From Treponema sp. UBA7570 (GTDB taxonomy: Bacteria; Spirochaetota; Spirochaetia; Treponematales; Treponemataceae): a stretch of 34,876 nucleotides of DNA. Below are positions 8,083-14,983 of this stretch, piece by piece; the first letter of the stretch is position 1; each line of letters begins with the position of its first letter. The position numbers and the translations under genes are program-made. The notes under the pieces are model-generated. The model did not search any database, was not told the DNA's origin, and saw only the letters and a list, made by a program, of their open reading frames with translations. The stretch lies in assembly GCA_002477955.1 (NCBI GenBank), contig DLLE01000053.1:55793-90668 (forward strand), written 5' to 3'.

Positions 8083-9186
8083 TTAATTATTTTCAAAACA
8101 GCAGACTTTGTTTTTTCCAGAATTTTTGGCTTTGTACAAGGCGGTGTCCGCATTTTTAAAGAGTGTATCAAAATCTGTCTCTTCAAAAACAGCAAAACCT
8201 ATGCTCGAACGTATAAATCCAGAATTTTCAGGCTCGTCCGTCAAAATAGGCGTCTTATTCAGCAATTCCAAAAGCTGTTCGCAACGCATTCTTGCAATAT
8301 TTTTTTGATTTGCGCCAATCATAAAAATCAAGAATTCATCGCCCCCAAAACGTCCCATTAAATCGGAAGATCGGAACACTTTTTGAATGCAGCCTGCAAC
8401 TTTTTTTAGAACTTTGTCGCCAACAAAATGTCCATAAGTGTCGTTTATCTGCTTAAAATAATCCAAATCAAGCATTATCAAAATTCCGGTATTTGTTGAA
8501 TTCAGATATTTTTTTGCAGAACGAATAAATGCCGCCTTGTTTAAAAGTCCGGTCAATTCATCAGTATCGCGTTGATTTTCAATAATTTGCCTTAAAAAAA
8601 ATTCACGGACACGGATTTTTGTCAGATAAAAACACGGAATAAAACTCAATCCGTAAAAAAGCCACATGTAAAAAATGTCAATTCGGGCAATTTTTACGTC
8701 TTTAAAAAAAATCGTACAAATCGTGTTTAAAAGCACAAGCAAGCCAGTGTTTCTAAACATTCTTGAAACTCTATCAATAAAAATAACAGGAATTGCAAAT
8801 TCCAAAACGACGAACATAACTGAATAATTACCAGTATTTCCGTAAATTCCTCGAAATCCAGTAAAAATGCTTAAAGTCCATATAAAAACATAAAGAAGCG
8901 GCACTGCAAGCTTCAATTTTTCCTGCGAAATCTTTATTGATGAAATAAAAATAAACAGCATTACGACAAAAACCGCAAAATAGCCAATTGTCCTTAAGTC
9001 TGGATACGAATCAAAAAAAAGTCCGATAATTCCTAAAACAAAAAAAAGAACGCAACCAACAAGGGAACAAACTTCAAGCATCAAAAGGTTTGTCTGACAA
9101 GTCTCAGTCTTAACACAATCGTACTCGAAGTCAGAAACCTGGTTCCTTAATATGAGCGTCTTTACCTGTCTATAAAGATTTTTCAT
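8083..9186 (-). CDS. Membrane diguanylate cyclase (GGDEF)
   Basis: A predicted diguanylate cyclase that makes cyclic di-GMP from two GTP, 367 residues. The ATG at 9186 is preferred over an in-frame start at 9276 that lies in the upstream gene; it opens the natural N terminus. Residues 40-190 hold about six hydrophobic segments forming a membrane sensor without a recognised ligand domain. The catalytic domain starts at DTDELTGLLN (207-216), has the metal-site DLDYFKQIND (240-249) and an intact GGDEF at 281-285. RSSD at 272-275, five residues before GGDEF, is the canonical inhibitory I-site, so product feedback is expected. The gene begins 11 bases after the PII-like gene and is probably co-transcribed with it. 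The catalytic call is firm; the signal sensed is unknown. Confidence 0.94.
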   Translation of the reverse strand: MKNLYRQVKTLILRNQVSDFEYDCVKTETCQTNLLMLEVCSLVGCVLFFVLGIIGLFFDSYPDLRTIGYFAVFVVMLFIFISSIKISQEKLKLAVPLLYVFIWTLSIFTGFRGIYGNTGNYSVMFVVLEFAIPVIFIDRVSRMFRNTGLLVLLNTICTIFFKDVKIARIDIFYMWLFYGLSFIPCFYLTKIRVREFFLRQIIENQRDTDELTGLLNKAAFIRSAKKYLNSTNTGILIMLDLDYFKQINDTYGHFVGDKVLKKVAGCIQKVFRSSDLMGRFGGDEFLIFMIGANQKNIARMRCEQLLELLNKTPILTDEPENSGFIRSSIGFAVFEETDFDTLFKNADTALYKAKNSGKNKVCCFENN

Positions 9187-9197
9187 CAATGCTAATT

Positions 9198-9866
9198 TTA
9201 CTTCGCTTTTCCTAAAAGTGCAAAATCTTCTACTTTCCCGGAATATGCGATTCCCATTCCCGGATCTTTCAAACATTTTAGCTCACGGATTGCAGAAATT
9301 ACCGGCTGTTTTTTGTCGCTCGGAACAACCATCACAAGCATTTCCTTTTCAGAAACAATGTGCATTCCAAAAAACCGCTCGTCTGTTTCTTTTGCAGTTC
9401 CACGCGCATTTATTACTGTTCCACCGCCTGCACCTGCCTGTCTGGCGGCAGCCATTACATCGTCGGCATAACCTTTATTTACAATTACTGTAATCATTTC
9501 ATTTTGTGTGCTCATAATGTCTTCCTCCATGTTTTTATTAGCGGCATCTGAATTTTCAATGATATTTCCGCCTTTTAAAAGCGAATCAACTCCAACACTA
9601 AAAAGTTCGCCAAAATGTCTTTTTTCTTTTGAAGTTGCTGTTTGAATCGCATTTTTTACAGACTCGCAGGCCGATTTTTCAACAACCATCATTATTACGT
9701 CTTTTGAATTTTCGCCAAGGCCGAGAATTGCCGCAAGATTCGTTTTTGCAAGCCCGCGCCCCATCAAAACAGTTCCGCCACGGCAACCGCTTTCCATTGC
9801 AGCGCGAGTAAGTTTTTCTCCTTTTCCGTGAGGAACTACGCTGAAAAATAATTTAAATGAATTCAT
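9198..9866 (-). CDS. Double PII-like protein
   Basis: A 222-residue protein made of two PII-superfamily ferredoxin-like domains joined by a linker. Domain 1 covers about residues 1-97 and domain 2 about 122-222. Each has a GGTV strand-turn (30-38 and 148-156) followed by a basic loop where classical PII proteins have the T-loop. The C-terminal GMGIAYSGKVEDF resembles the PII segment GDGKIF..PVED. The canonical T-loop tyrosine region is not present, so nitrogen-type uridylylation is not supported. Its ATG overlaps the stop of the DUF1538 gene as ATGA, which implies translational coupling. DUF1538 membrane proteins are known to sit next to PII-like genes, so a regulatory subunit that binds a nucleotide and gates the membrane partner is a fair inference. 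Confidence 0.85.
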   Translation of the reverse strand: MNSFKLFFSVVPHGKGEKLTRAAMESGCRGGTVLMGRGLAKTNLAAILGLGENSKDVIMMVVEKSACESVKNAIQTATSKEKRHFGELFSVGVDSLLKGGNIIENSDAANKNMEEDIMSTQNEMITVIVNKGYADDVMAAARQAGAGGGTVINARGTAKETDERFFGMHIVSEKEMLVMVVPSDKKQPVISAIRELKCLKDPGMGIAYSGKVEDFALLGKAK

Positions 9867-11476
9867 GCTTTTTCCTCCAGAAGTTCAGTTTGTTCCATTT
9901 TTTTGTGGGAATTTGTTTTTACCTTAAATACAATTCCAAGAATTTGAATTGCAATAAGCGGAGTCATCGCAACAAGAGCAATCACACCAAATGCTTCGCC
10001 TGCAGAACCTGCATTTACTGCATGGCCTACACCAATCGTAAGAGAAAGAATAAATGTGCTTGTCATAGGTCCGCTTGCAACTCCACCAGAATCAAAAGCA
10101 ATTCCTGTAAAAAGTTTTGGACACCAGAAAGAAAGCGCAAGCGCAATCACATAGCCAGGAAGAAGAATAAACCAAAGACTAAAACCATACAAAACTCTCG
10201 CCATTGAAATTCCGATTGAAATTGCGACTCCGGCGCTCAACGCAGCGAGAATTACTTTTCTTCTAATCATTCCGCCAGAAATTTCTTCAACCTGATCTGT
10301 CAAAACCCAAACCGCAGGCTCAGCGCAAACAACAACTGCTCCAAAAATACAGCCGATCAAAATAACGGCAATTGGACCGACAATCTTAGGAATTACAAAG
10401 AGAGTTTTAGTTATTCCGTTGCTTGTGCTTGAAATCAAAACATCGCCCGAATTTGCAGCAAGTTTTCCAAGCAAAACACCAAGTTCCTGACCGACAGGCA
10501 TAAAACCGCCCTGGGCACCGCCTAAAAAAATCACCAGACCAATAAAACTCAGAACAAAACCGCGAATCATGCGGACAACTTGCATCGGCGGCATTTTTAT
10601 AAGCGTAATCTGAAAAAATACGGCCATTGCAGCCAAAGGAGCCAGCGCAGAAACAACTTCTTTTGCAATTGCCGGAATATGCGCAAAAACAACAGAAAGT
10701 CCGACAGCAATTTCTTCTTCAGAACCAGAATCAACGCTTTCAGAAACTCCAATTACTCCATTTATTTTAGAAATTGCAATTGCAAAAATAATAACCGCCA
10801 AAACTGGACCGACAGATGCAATTCCCGTAAGACCAAAGCTTCCGTCGTTGTCCATGGAATTTTTTTCAGAATTTTGAAGAGTTTTTCTACGGACAGCAGC
10901 AACTCCGACGCCAAGCGCCAAAATAAACGGAACTGTCATGGGACCGGTTGTTGCGCCGCCAGAGTCAAAAGCAACTCCCTGCAAAGCCTGAGGCGCAAAA
11001 CATGCAAGAGCAAAAACTGCTATATAAGAAATTATCAAAATCAATCTGAGAGGAATTGAAAGAATTACGCGCAGAATTCCCAATGCAACAAAAAGACCAA
11101 CGCCTGCTGCAATTGCAATAATCAGTCCCCATTTTGAAACAGAAGATTCAATTTTACGAACTTGATCTGCCAAAACCTGAATATCAGGCTCTGCAATCGT
11201 TACAATAAAACCGATAAAAAATGCGGCAATTAAAAGAAGCGGTAAATTCCGTTTTGAAGTAAGGGCTGCTCCACTACGCTCGCCGACGGGAATAATCCCA
11301 ATATCAACGCCCAAAAGAAAAATGGCGAGTCCAATAATGACCATAACTCCGCCCAGCATAAACTGAAGCAAAAGCTGACCACCCAAAGGTGCAATTGTTA
11401 CACCTAATAAAAGCACCAAAAGCATAATTGGCGCTACAGAAAAAATAGTCTCTTTAAGTTTTAGATAAAAATTCAC
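9863..11476 (-). CDS. Duplicated DUF1538 integral membrane protein, probable transporter
   Basis: A 537-residue very hydrophobic protein with about a dozen membrane segments, made of two DUF1538-type repeats. Internal pairs show the duplication: VGERSGAAL (64-72) with VGQELGVLL (328-336), AEPDIQVLADQV (95-106) with AEPAVWVLTDQV (385-396), and FDSGGATTGPMT (170-181) with FDSGGVASGPMT (461-472). The repeated charged and Gly-rich motifs inside membrane segments suggest a pseudo-symmetric transporter or channel. The substrate is unknown. It starts at a GTG (11476) preceded by GGGGGT, 26 bases after luxS. Its stop overlaps the start of the double PII-like gene. Whether it moves AI-2, an amino acid or an ion cannot be read from sequence. 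Confidence 0.9.
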   Translation of the reverse strand: MNFYLKLKETIFSVAPIMLLVLLLGVTIAPLGGQLLLQFMLGGVMVIIGLAIFLLGVDIGIIPVGERSGAALTSKRNLPLLLIAAFFIGFIVTIAEPDIQVLADQVRKIESSVSKWGLIIAIAAGVGLFVALGILRVILSIPLRLILIISYIAVFALACFAPQALQGVAFDSGGATTGPMTVPFILALGVGVAAVRRKTLQNSEKNSMDNDGSFGLTGIASVGPVLAVIIFAIAISKINGVIGVSESVDSGSEEEIAVGLSVVFAHIPAIAKEVVSALAPLAAMAVFFQITLIKMPPMQVVRMIRGFVLSFIGLVIFLGGAQGGFMPVGQELGVLLGKLAANSGDVLISSTSNGITKTLFVIPKIVGPIAVILIGCIFGAVVVCAEPAVWVLTDQVEEISGGMIRRKVILAALSAGVAISIGISMARVLYGFSLWFILLPGYVIALALSFWCPKLFTGIAFDSGGVASGPMTSTFILSLTIGVGHAVNAGSAGEAFGVIALVAMTPLIAIQILGIVFKVKTNSHKKMEQTELLEEKA

Positions 11477-11502
11477 TTAAGTAGACCCCCAGCGGAAAAA
11501 TT

Positions 11503-11985
11503 TTACAGCCCGTCAGGAAAAGCAGTCCAACCTTTTTTGCTGATTCCCTCAATCCAATTTTTTGCGAATTTTTTTGCGCCTTCCAAATCCATGTCGCGGT
11601 AGTTTCCGCATTGAATTTCGTTGGCGGCTGGAATTTCGCCAGTCCAGTCAATAACTTTTTTAAAAACAGGAATTAAATGGCTTGCAATGTATTCTTCATC
11701 CACATCGCCCCAGACAGTAAGATAAAAACCTGTGCGGCAGCCCATCGGTGAAAAATCAATTACACCAGGAATTTCATCTCGCAAATATTCTGCAATGATA
11801 TGTTCCATTGTATGCAAGGCGCCTGTATTCATAAATTCTTTGTTTGGCTGACAAACACGCACATCAAATTTTGTCACAACGTCGCCTTTTTCACCCTGTT
11901 TTTTTGCAGCGACGCGGACATAAGGGGCAACCACTTTTCTGTGGTCCAAATTAAAACTGTCTACATTGTATTTTTTTAATTCCAT
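11503..11985 (-). CDS. luxS: S-ribosylhomocysteine lyase (LuxS)
   Basis: LuxS cleaves S-ribosylhomocysteine to homocysteine and DPD, the precursor of the AI-2 signal. The 160-residue length is typical. The metal site is complete: H58 and H62 in LHTMEH and C126 in CGNYRD. The catalytic Cys is C83 in PMGCRTGFY, and E61 is the usual general base. AAAGG lies 11 bases before the ATG. The gene follows mtnN on the same strand with a 49-base gap, which places the two consecutive steps of the activated methyl cycle together. A start in another frame overlapping the end of luxS is an artefact. Confidence 0.97.
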   Translation of the reverse strand: MELKKYNVDSFNLDHRKVVAPYVRVAAKKQGEKGDVVTKFDVRVCQPNKEFMNTGALHTMEHIIAEYLRDEIPGVIDFSPMGCRTGFYLTVWGDVDEEYIASHLIPVFKKVIDWTGEIPAANEIQCGNYRDMDLEGAKKFAKNWIEGISKKGWTAFPDGL

Positions 11986-12034
11986 TTAAAAATGCGCCTT
12001 TATTAAGGAAAAAAAATTCTTTAATAGCGAGATT

Positions 12035-12748
12035 TTATATTGCTTCAATAAGTTTTTCAACTACCTGAGCACTCAATTGAGCGGCAACCCCTTCATTAAA
12101 TTCATAGCCATTTGAACTTAAATCGTCCGCCATATCGCTCATGCACCGGATAATTACAAAAGGCGTTTTATTGAGCCAGCAAGCCTGAGCAATTGCACAA
12201 CCTTCCATTTCAACACACGCAGGAGAAACATTTTCCGCAATTTTTGCCTTGAGAGCTTTTTCAGAAATAAACTGGTCGCCTGTGGCAATTCTTCCTTCAA
12301 TCATTTTATGGCCTTTTAATTCTTCGCAATTTTCAAATGCTTTTTTTGCAGCAAGAATCATTTTTTTGTCTGCCTCGAACGAATAAACAGGCATTTGCGG
12401 AATTTGACCTATTTTGTAACCAAATCCTGTCGCATCCATATCGTGATAAACAGCATCGCTCGAAACTACAAAATCCAAAACTCCAAGGCCTTCCGCCATG
12501 GCTCCGGCAATTCCCGTATTGATTACGTTTGTGCAGTTGAATTGAAGAACAAGCCTCTGAGCGCACAATGCGGCGTTTACTTTTCCAACTCCGGAACGAA
12601 CGACAACAACTTCTTTTCCATGAATTTTTCCAGTTTCAAAATCAAGACCGCCGGCACAAACAGTTTTTGGCGAACCTTCTTTTGACATTAAATTTTTTAG
12701 CCAGTCAATTTCAATTTGCATTGCACCAATAATTCCAATTTTTTCCAT
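12035..12748 (-). CDS. mtnN: 5'-methylthioadenosine/S-adenosylhomocysteine nucleosidase
   Basis: MtnN (Pfs) removes adenine from S-adenosylhomocysteine, giving S-ribosylhomocysteine for LuxS, and also from methylthioadenosine. From the ATG at 12748 the protein has 237 residues, the usual size. The start is set by GGAGG five bases upstream and by the family N terminus MEKIGIIGAMQIEI; an ATG seven codons earlier lies before that ribosome site. Visible family motifs are IGAMQIEI with the catalytic Glu, NTGIAGA, the substrate-binding VEMEGCAIAQ and the catalytic Asp in RCMSDMADD. It is first in the run leading to luxS and the signalling genes. Confidence 0.96.
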   Translation of the reverse strand: MEKIGIIGAMQIEIDWLKNLMSKEGSPKTVCAGGLDFETGKIHGKEVVVVRSGVGKVNAALCAQRLVLQFNCTNVINTGIAGAMAEGLGVLDFVVSSDAVYHDMDATGFGYKIGQIPQMPVYSFEADKKMILAAKKAFENCEELKGHKMIEGRIATGDQFISEKALKAKIAENVSPACVEMEGCAIAQACWLNKTPFVIIRCMSDMADDLSSNGYEFNEGVAAQLSAQVVEKLIEAI

Positions 12749-12888
12749 TTTAGCCTCCATAAATTTCAAATTACCGTAAAAACTGCAAAACTTTCAGATA
12801 TTTTTCAATAAAACCGTAAAGTTTTCAACCTTTTTCATAAAAAATGCGTTATTTTAGCGATTTTTCAGCAATTTTTCTTAAAACTCAA

Positions 12889-12996
12889 TTGCATAAAATC
12901 CTGCAAAGTTATATTTTATTATCAGCAGCAAGAAATATAACAAAAAACAATTTACAAAGGGCTACTTTTTTCCTCCTTCAGTAGCCCTTTTTTCTT
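12889..12996 (+). ncRNA. Candidate small RNA or leader with terminator
   Basis: On the plus strand TTGCAT (12889-12894) and TATTTT (12912-12917) are spaced like a promoter. About 40 bases after the expected start is a strong intrinsic terminator: AAAGGGCTACT pairs with AGTAGCCCTTT and is followed by a T-tract (about 12957-12993). No reading frame lies between. The predicted transcript is 65-75 nt. Its terminator loop is TTTTTTCCTCCTTC, so UCCUCC is exposed, which complements the Shine-Dalgarno core. It could be a trans-acting small RNA or an attenuated leader of the gene at 13023, although that gene has its own -10 box further on. Confidence 0.45.
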
Positions 12997-13022
12997 TTTA
13001 AACCGCCTTTTATAATATTATT
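12988..13022 (+). promoter_or_regulatory. Promoter of the hydrolase gene, leaderless layout
   Basis: A perfect TATAAT stands at 13011-13016. The seventh base after it is the A of the ATG at 13023. The six intervening bases carry no ribosome site. The -35 region is only the T-run of the preceding terminator and is weak. Confidence 0.55.
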
Positions 13023-13886
13023 ATGAATCATGAAAAAATTGAATTATGTCCGCCTTCAAAAGCCTGTATCGCTCCTTATATTTTAAAAAATCAGAAAAAA
13101 AATCCTTTTATTCTAGTTGTCCCTGGCGGCGGATACAATCATTTTGGAAAAAAAGAACAGGAAACCATTGCTCTTTTTTGGAATTCTTTGGGATTTTCGT
13201 CAGCAGTGCTTTACTACACGCTTGCACCGTTCAAATTTCCTGAAGCGCTTTTTGACCTGGCAAGAGCTGTTGCCTTTATTAAGAAAAATTCCGATGAATG
13301 GAATATCGATCCTCAAAAAATTTATCTCTGCGGATTCAGCGCGGGCGGACACCTTTGCGCAAGCCTTGGCTGCTTTTGGAATACTCCCCTTTTGCAAAAT
13401 CTTACTCTCGACGGTAAAACTTTGCTGCCAGAGCAGACGCGGCCAGACGCGCTATGCCTTTGCTATCCGGTAATTTCTGCCGACAAAAAAATTTGCCACG
13501 AAGGCTCAATACAGCGTCTAACCGAAAATTTAACGGAAGATGAACGCATTGAACTTTGCAAAAAGACATTCACTCAAAATCCGGAAAACAAAAATTCTGA
13601 AGAACTGATCCGCGATGCCGTTTCTCTCGAAAAACACATTTCCAAAGATTTTCCTAAAACTTTTGTCTGGCACACACGCACAGACAAGGCAGTTCCGGCA
13701 GAAAACACATTGGTTTTTGCAAAAAGCCTGAAAGATGCCGGAATTGAATTTGAGTATCACCTTTTTAAGGAAGGTGAACACGGACTTGCGCTTGCAGAAA
13801 ACACGCCTGCACAAATTTGGCCACAAATGTTTGTAAATTTTATAATGTCTGCGGCAGGGATAGCAGCCACGCCGAAGGCGTTCTGA
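13023..13886 (+). CDS. Alpha/beta-hydrolase, esterase-lipase type
   Basis: A 287-residue cytosolic hydrolase of the esterase/lipase or acetyl-xylan-esterase-like group. The oxyanion segment PGGGY is at 34-38, the nucleophile elbow GFSAGG has S106, and the likely acid and base are D221 in HTRTDKAVP and H253 in EGEHGL. Such enzymes deacetylate sugars or cleave small esters; the actual substrate is not shown. There is no signal peptide. The start has no Shine-Dalgarno sequence and lies seven bases after a TATAAT. The last dozen residues (AAGIAATPKAF) are encoded by the start of a dispersed GC-rich repeat, so the original C terminus may have been altered. Confidence 0.88.
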   Translation: MNHEKIELCPPSKACIAPYILKNQKKNPFILVVPGGGYNHFGKKEQETIALFWNSLGFSSAVLYYTLAPFKFPEALFDLARAVAFIKKNSDEWNIDPQKIYLCGFSAGGHLCASLGCFWNTPLLQNLTLDGKTLLPEQTRPDALCLCYPVISADKKICHEGSIQRLTENLTEDERIELCKKTFTQNPENKNSEELIRDAVSLEKHISKDFPKTFVWHTRTDKAVPAENTLVFAKSLKDAGIEFEYHLFKEGEHGLALAENTPAQIWPQMFVNFIMSAAGIAATPKAF

Positions 13887-13978
13887 AAAAAACGGGGAAT
13901 TTACCCGATTTTTTTAGAATGATAATGGCGAATAGCCCGGTTTTTACGCAGCAAAGCGGAGTAAAAAGCCGCCCGGAT
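13853..13978 (+). repeat. GC-rich hairpin element at a gene 3' end, copy 2
   Basis: It starts inside the last codons of the hydrolase with GGCAGGGATAGCAG and ends GCCGCCCGGAT. It contains two hairpins. The second has TTTTTAC/GTAAAAA arms around the loop GCAGCAAAGCGGA. The inverted copy at 32737-32878 has TTTTTGT/ACAAAAA arms around GCAGCTTAGCGGA, so both changed stem positions are compensated. Confidence 0.75.
13886..13915 (+). terminator. Terminator of the hydrolase gene
   Basis: An A-run, CGGG, a seven-base loop, CCCG and a T-run form a stem of four G-C pairs extended by A-T pairs. It starts at the hydrolase stop codon and lies within the GC-rich element. Confidence 0.7.
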
Positions 13979-14092
13979 TAAAATAAAAATTAAAATTGCC
14001 TAAACAAAAAACTTTTTTTTCTATAAAATAAAAACGCCTCTGAAATTTTTTCTTTTAGAGTTGCCAAAACAAAAAATCTGGAGATCTAAAAA

Positions 14093-14944
14093 ATGTCAGT
14101 TTTACAGTCGATTTTGCTTGGAATTTTACAGGGAATTGCTGAATTTTTGCCTATTTCGTCGAGCGGACACCTTGCCGTAGCTCAATTTCTTTTTAAGCTG
14201 GACGATGTGCCTCTTTTGTACGATGTAATTCTTCACCTTGCGACCTTGCTTGCCGTTGTTATTTTTTTCCGTGCAAAAATCTGGAAACTTTTATGCTGCT
14301 TTGGACGCTGGATTGCGCGCCGGCCGCTAAATTCTGACAACGATCCGGAAGATTTGCTTTCTGGAAACGACATTCTCGGCCGAAAAACAATTGTTGCAAT
14401 TATCTGCACAACTTTTATAACAGGAATTTTGGGCATTTTAAGTTCAAAACTGATTCCAGAAATGCCAATTAAATTTACCTGCGCAGGCTTTCTCGTTACA
14501 GCGGCACTCTTGATTTTTAGCAGTTTCTGGCAGAAAAAAAACCGCAGCGCCGAAATTTTGAGCAGCGAAAAAAAGGGAATCGGCGTTTTTCAGTCGCTTT
14601 TTATCGGTTTGATGCAGGGGATTGGAACTTTGCCGGGAATCAGCCGTTCAGGTTCAACAATTGCCGGAGCACAGCTTGCAGGAATTGACCGGCAAAGCGC
14701 AGGAGAATTTTCTTTTATCGTAAGCATTCCTGCAATTTTAGGAGCATTTGTGCTCGAAGCAAAGGATTTAGGTGAACTTGGCTCTTCTGTAGGACTTTTG
14801 CCTGTTATATTTGGATTTGTTTCGGCTTTTGCGGCAGGTTACATTTCTCTCGCTTTTTTAATGAAATTGATAAAAAAAGGCAAGCTTGAATGGTTTGCAG
14901 CTTATTTGATTCCTCTTGGAATTGCTGGCTTGATTTTCTTTTAA
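14093..14944 (+). CDS. uppP: Undecaprenyl-diphosphatase (BacA/UppP)
   Basis: UppP is an integral membrane phosphatase that converts undecaprenyl pyrophosphate to the monophosphate, recycling the lipid carrier for peptidoglycan; overproduction is linked to bacitracin resistance. The 283-residue size and several membrane segments match the family. Both signature motifs are present: EFLPISSSGH at 17-26 with the catalytic Glu, and PGISRSGSTI at 181-190 with the catalytic Arg and Ser. GGAGATCTAAAAA before the ATG is a usable ribosome site. Only 39 bases separate it from the oligopeptidase gene. Confidence 0.97.
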   Translation: MSVLQSILLGILQGIAEFLPISSSGHLAVAQFLFKLDDVPLLYDVILHLATLLAVVIFFRAKIWKLLCCFGRWIARRPLNSDNDPEDLLSGNDILGRKTIVAIICTTFITGILGILSSKLIPEMPIKFTCAGFLVTAALLIFSSFWQKKNRSAEILSSEKKGIGVFQSLFIGLMQGIGTLPGISRSGSTIAGAQLAGIDRQSAGEFSFIVSIPAILGAFVLEAKDLGELGSSVGLLPVIFGFVSAFAAGYISLAFLMKLIKKGKLEWFAAYLIPLGIAGLIFF

Positions 14945-14956
14945 ATCTTTTAAAAT

Positions 14957-14983
14957 AGAATGAATTTGTGTTAAACTCATTCT
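14957..14983 (+). promoter_or_regulatory. Promoter and dyad before the oligopeptidase gene
   Basis: TGTTAAACT (-10 TAAACT at 14972-14977 with an extended TGn) ends so that its seventh following base is the A of the ATG at 14984. The same stretch is framed by a perfect inverted repeat, AGAATGA (14957-14963) and TCATTCT (14977-14983). The dyad could be an operator or an mRNA hairpin that hides the start. No ribosome site is present. Confidence 0.5.

Noticed and set aside
8070..8195. Longer start for birA
   Set aside because: It would overlap the diguanylate cyclase gene by more than 110 bases and adds no recognisable domain; MSTKEKI at 8069 is the usual N terminus.
9187..9276. Longer start for the diguanylate cyclase
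   Set aside because: It lies within the PII-like gene in another frame; the ATG at 9186 follows that gene's stop by 11 bases.
12889..12996. Metabolite riboswitch before the hydrolase
   Set aside because: The region is too short and has only one stem; none of the SAM, SAH, TPP, FMN or similar consensus cores is present.
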